From Chimonanthus salicifolius (Eukaryota; Streptophyta; Magnoliopsida; Laurales; Calycanthaceae), in assembly GCA_013350335.1 (NCBI GenBank), contig CM023537.1, positions 48,172,111 through 48,236,110 on the forward strand: DNA of 64,000 bases, given 5' to 3'. Shown piece by piece: positions 63,991 to 64,000 of this stretch (positions within the stretch are counted from its first letter, which is position 1; each line of letters begins with the position of its first letter). Both the position numbers and the translations under genes were made by a program. The notes beneath the pieces are model-generated. The model did no database searches. It was given only the letters and a program-made list of their open reading frames with translations, and was not told the DNA's origin.

Positions 63991-64000
63991 TTGGTATTAG
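63991..64000 (+). other. Primer binding site cut by the window edge
   Basis: TTGGTATTAG, one base from the LTR end, corresponds to TGGTATCAG of the initiator-Met tRNA type with one change. The site continues past the window. Confidence 0.7.

Overview
This is nuclear DNA from a flowering plant, most likely a dicot with a repeat-rich genome. The support is two tau-class glutathione S-transferase (GSTU) genes with the family's single phase-0 intron, a plant RING-H2 gene, a nuclear copy of part of chloroplast atpI, and many plant LTR retrotransposons, LINE and SINE pieces. The DNA is AT-rich with A/T tracts and TA microsatellites. Species cannot be named from the sequence. No rRNA, functional tRNA gene or CRISPR array was seen.

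Layout. 1-17.2 kb: transposon debris (an LTR-like dispersed repeat, an L1-type 3' end, a SINE, a Copia-type LTR, a Gypsy LTR with a broken gag gene). 17.3-22.4 kb: the main gene island, two GSTU genes head to head, GSTU-a on minus (17256-18006) and GSTU-b on plus (21580-22419). Between them lies a 1.9 kb foldback structure built of alternating inverted units (18389-20264). 22.7-28.7 kb: a young Ty1/Copia element on minus, with 256-bp LTRs that look identical and a perfect target duplication, 274 bp past the GSTU-b stop codon. Its gag and pol frames are separated by a shift at a T9 run.

28.7-51.4 kb: AT-rich spacer, then nested Gypsy-type LTRs without internal genes. One large solo LTR (33048-39265, TSD CATAT) carries two arrays of spaced hairpins. 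A second solo LTR (35597-38018, TSD TGTAT) landed in the loop of one hairpin. A pair of same-family LTRs follows (44321-50718 with 46643-49866 nested, TSD GAGGT), as well as a complete miniature LTR element (TRIM, 43079-43712).

51.4-64 kb: a second copy of the repeat that opens the window, now carrying a SINE; a RING-H2 ubiquitin-ligase-like gene broken by a stop and a frameshift, with a tandemly duplicated 3' end; L1 LINE ORF2 remnants beside an atpI fragment; AT-rich spacer; and, at the right edge, a Copia (Sirevirus-like) LTR followed by its primer binding site.

Only the two GST genes look like intact host genes. They probably encode cytosolic enzymes that conjugate glutathione to electrophilic compounds. 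The strongest unexplained structures are the foldback between them and the hairpin arrays inside the solo LTRs.
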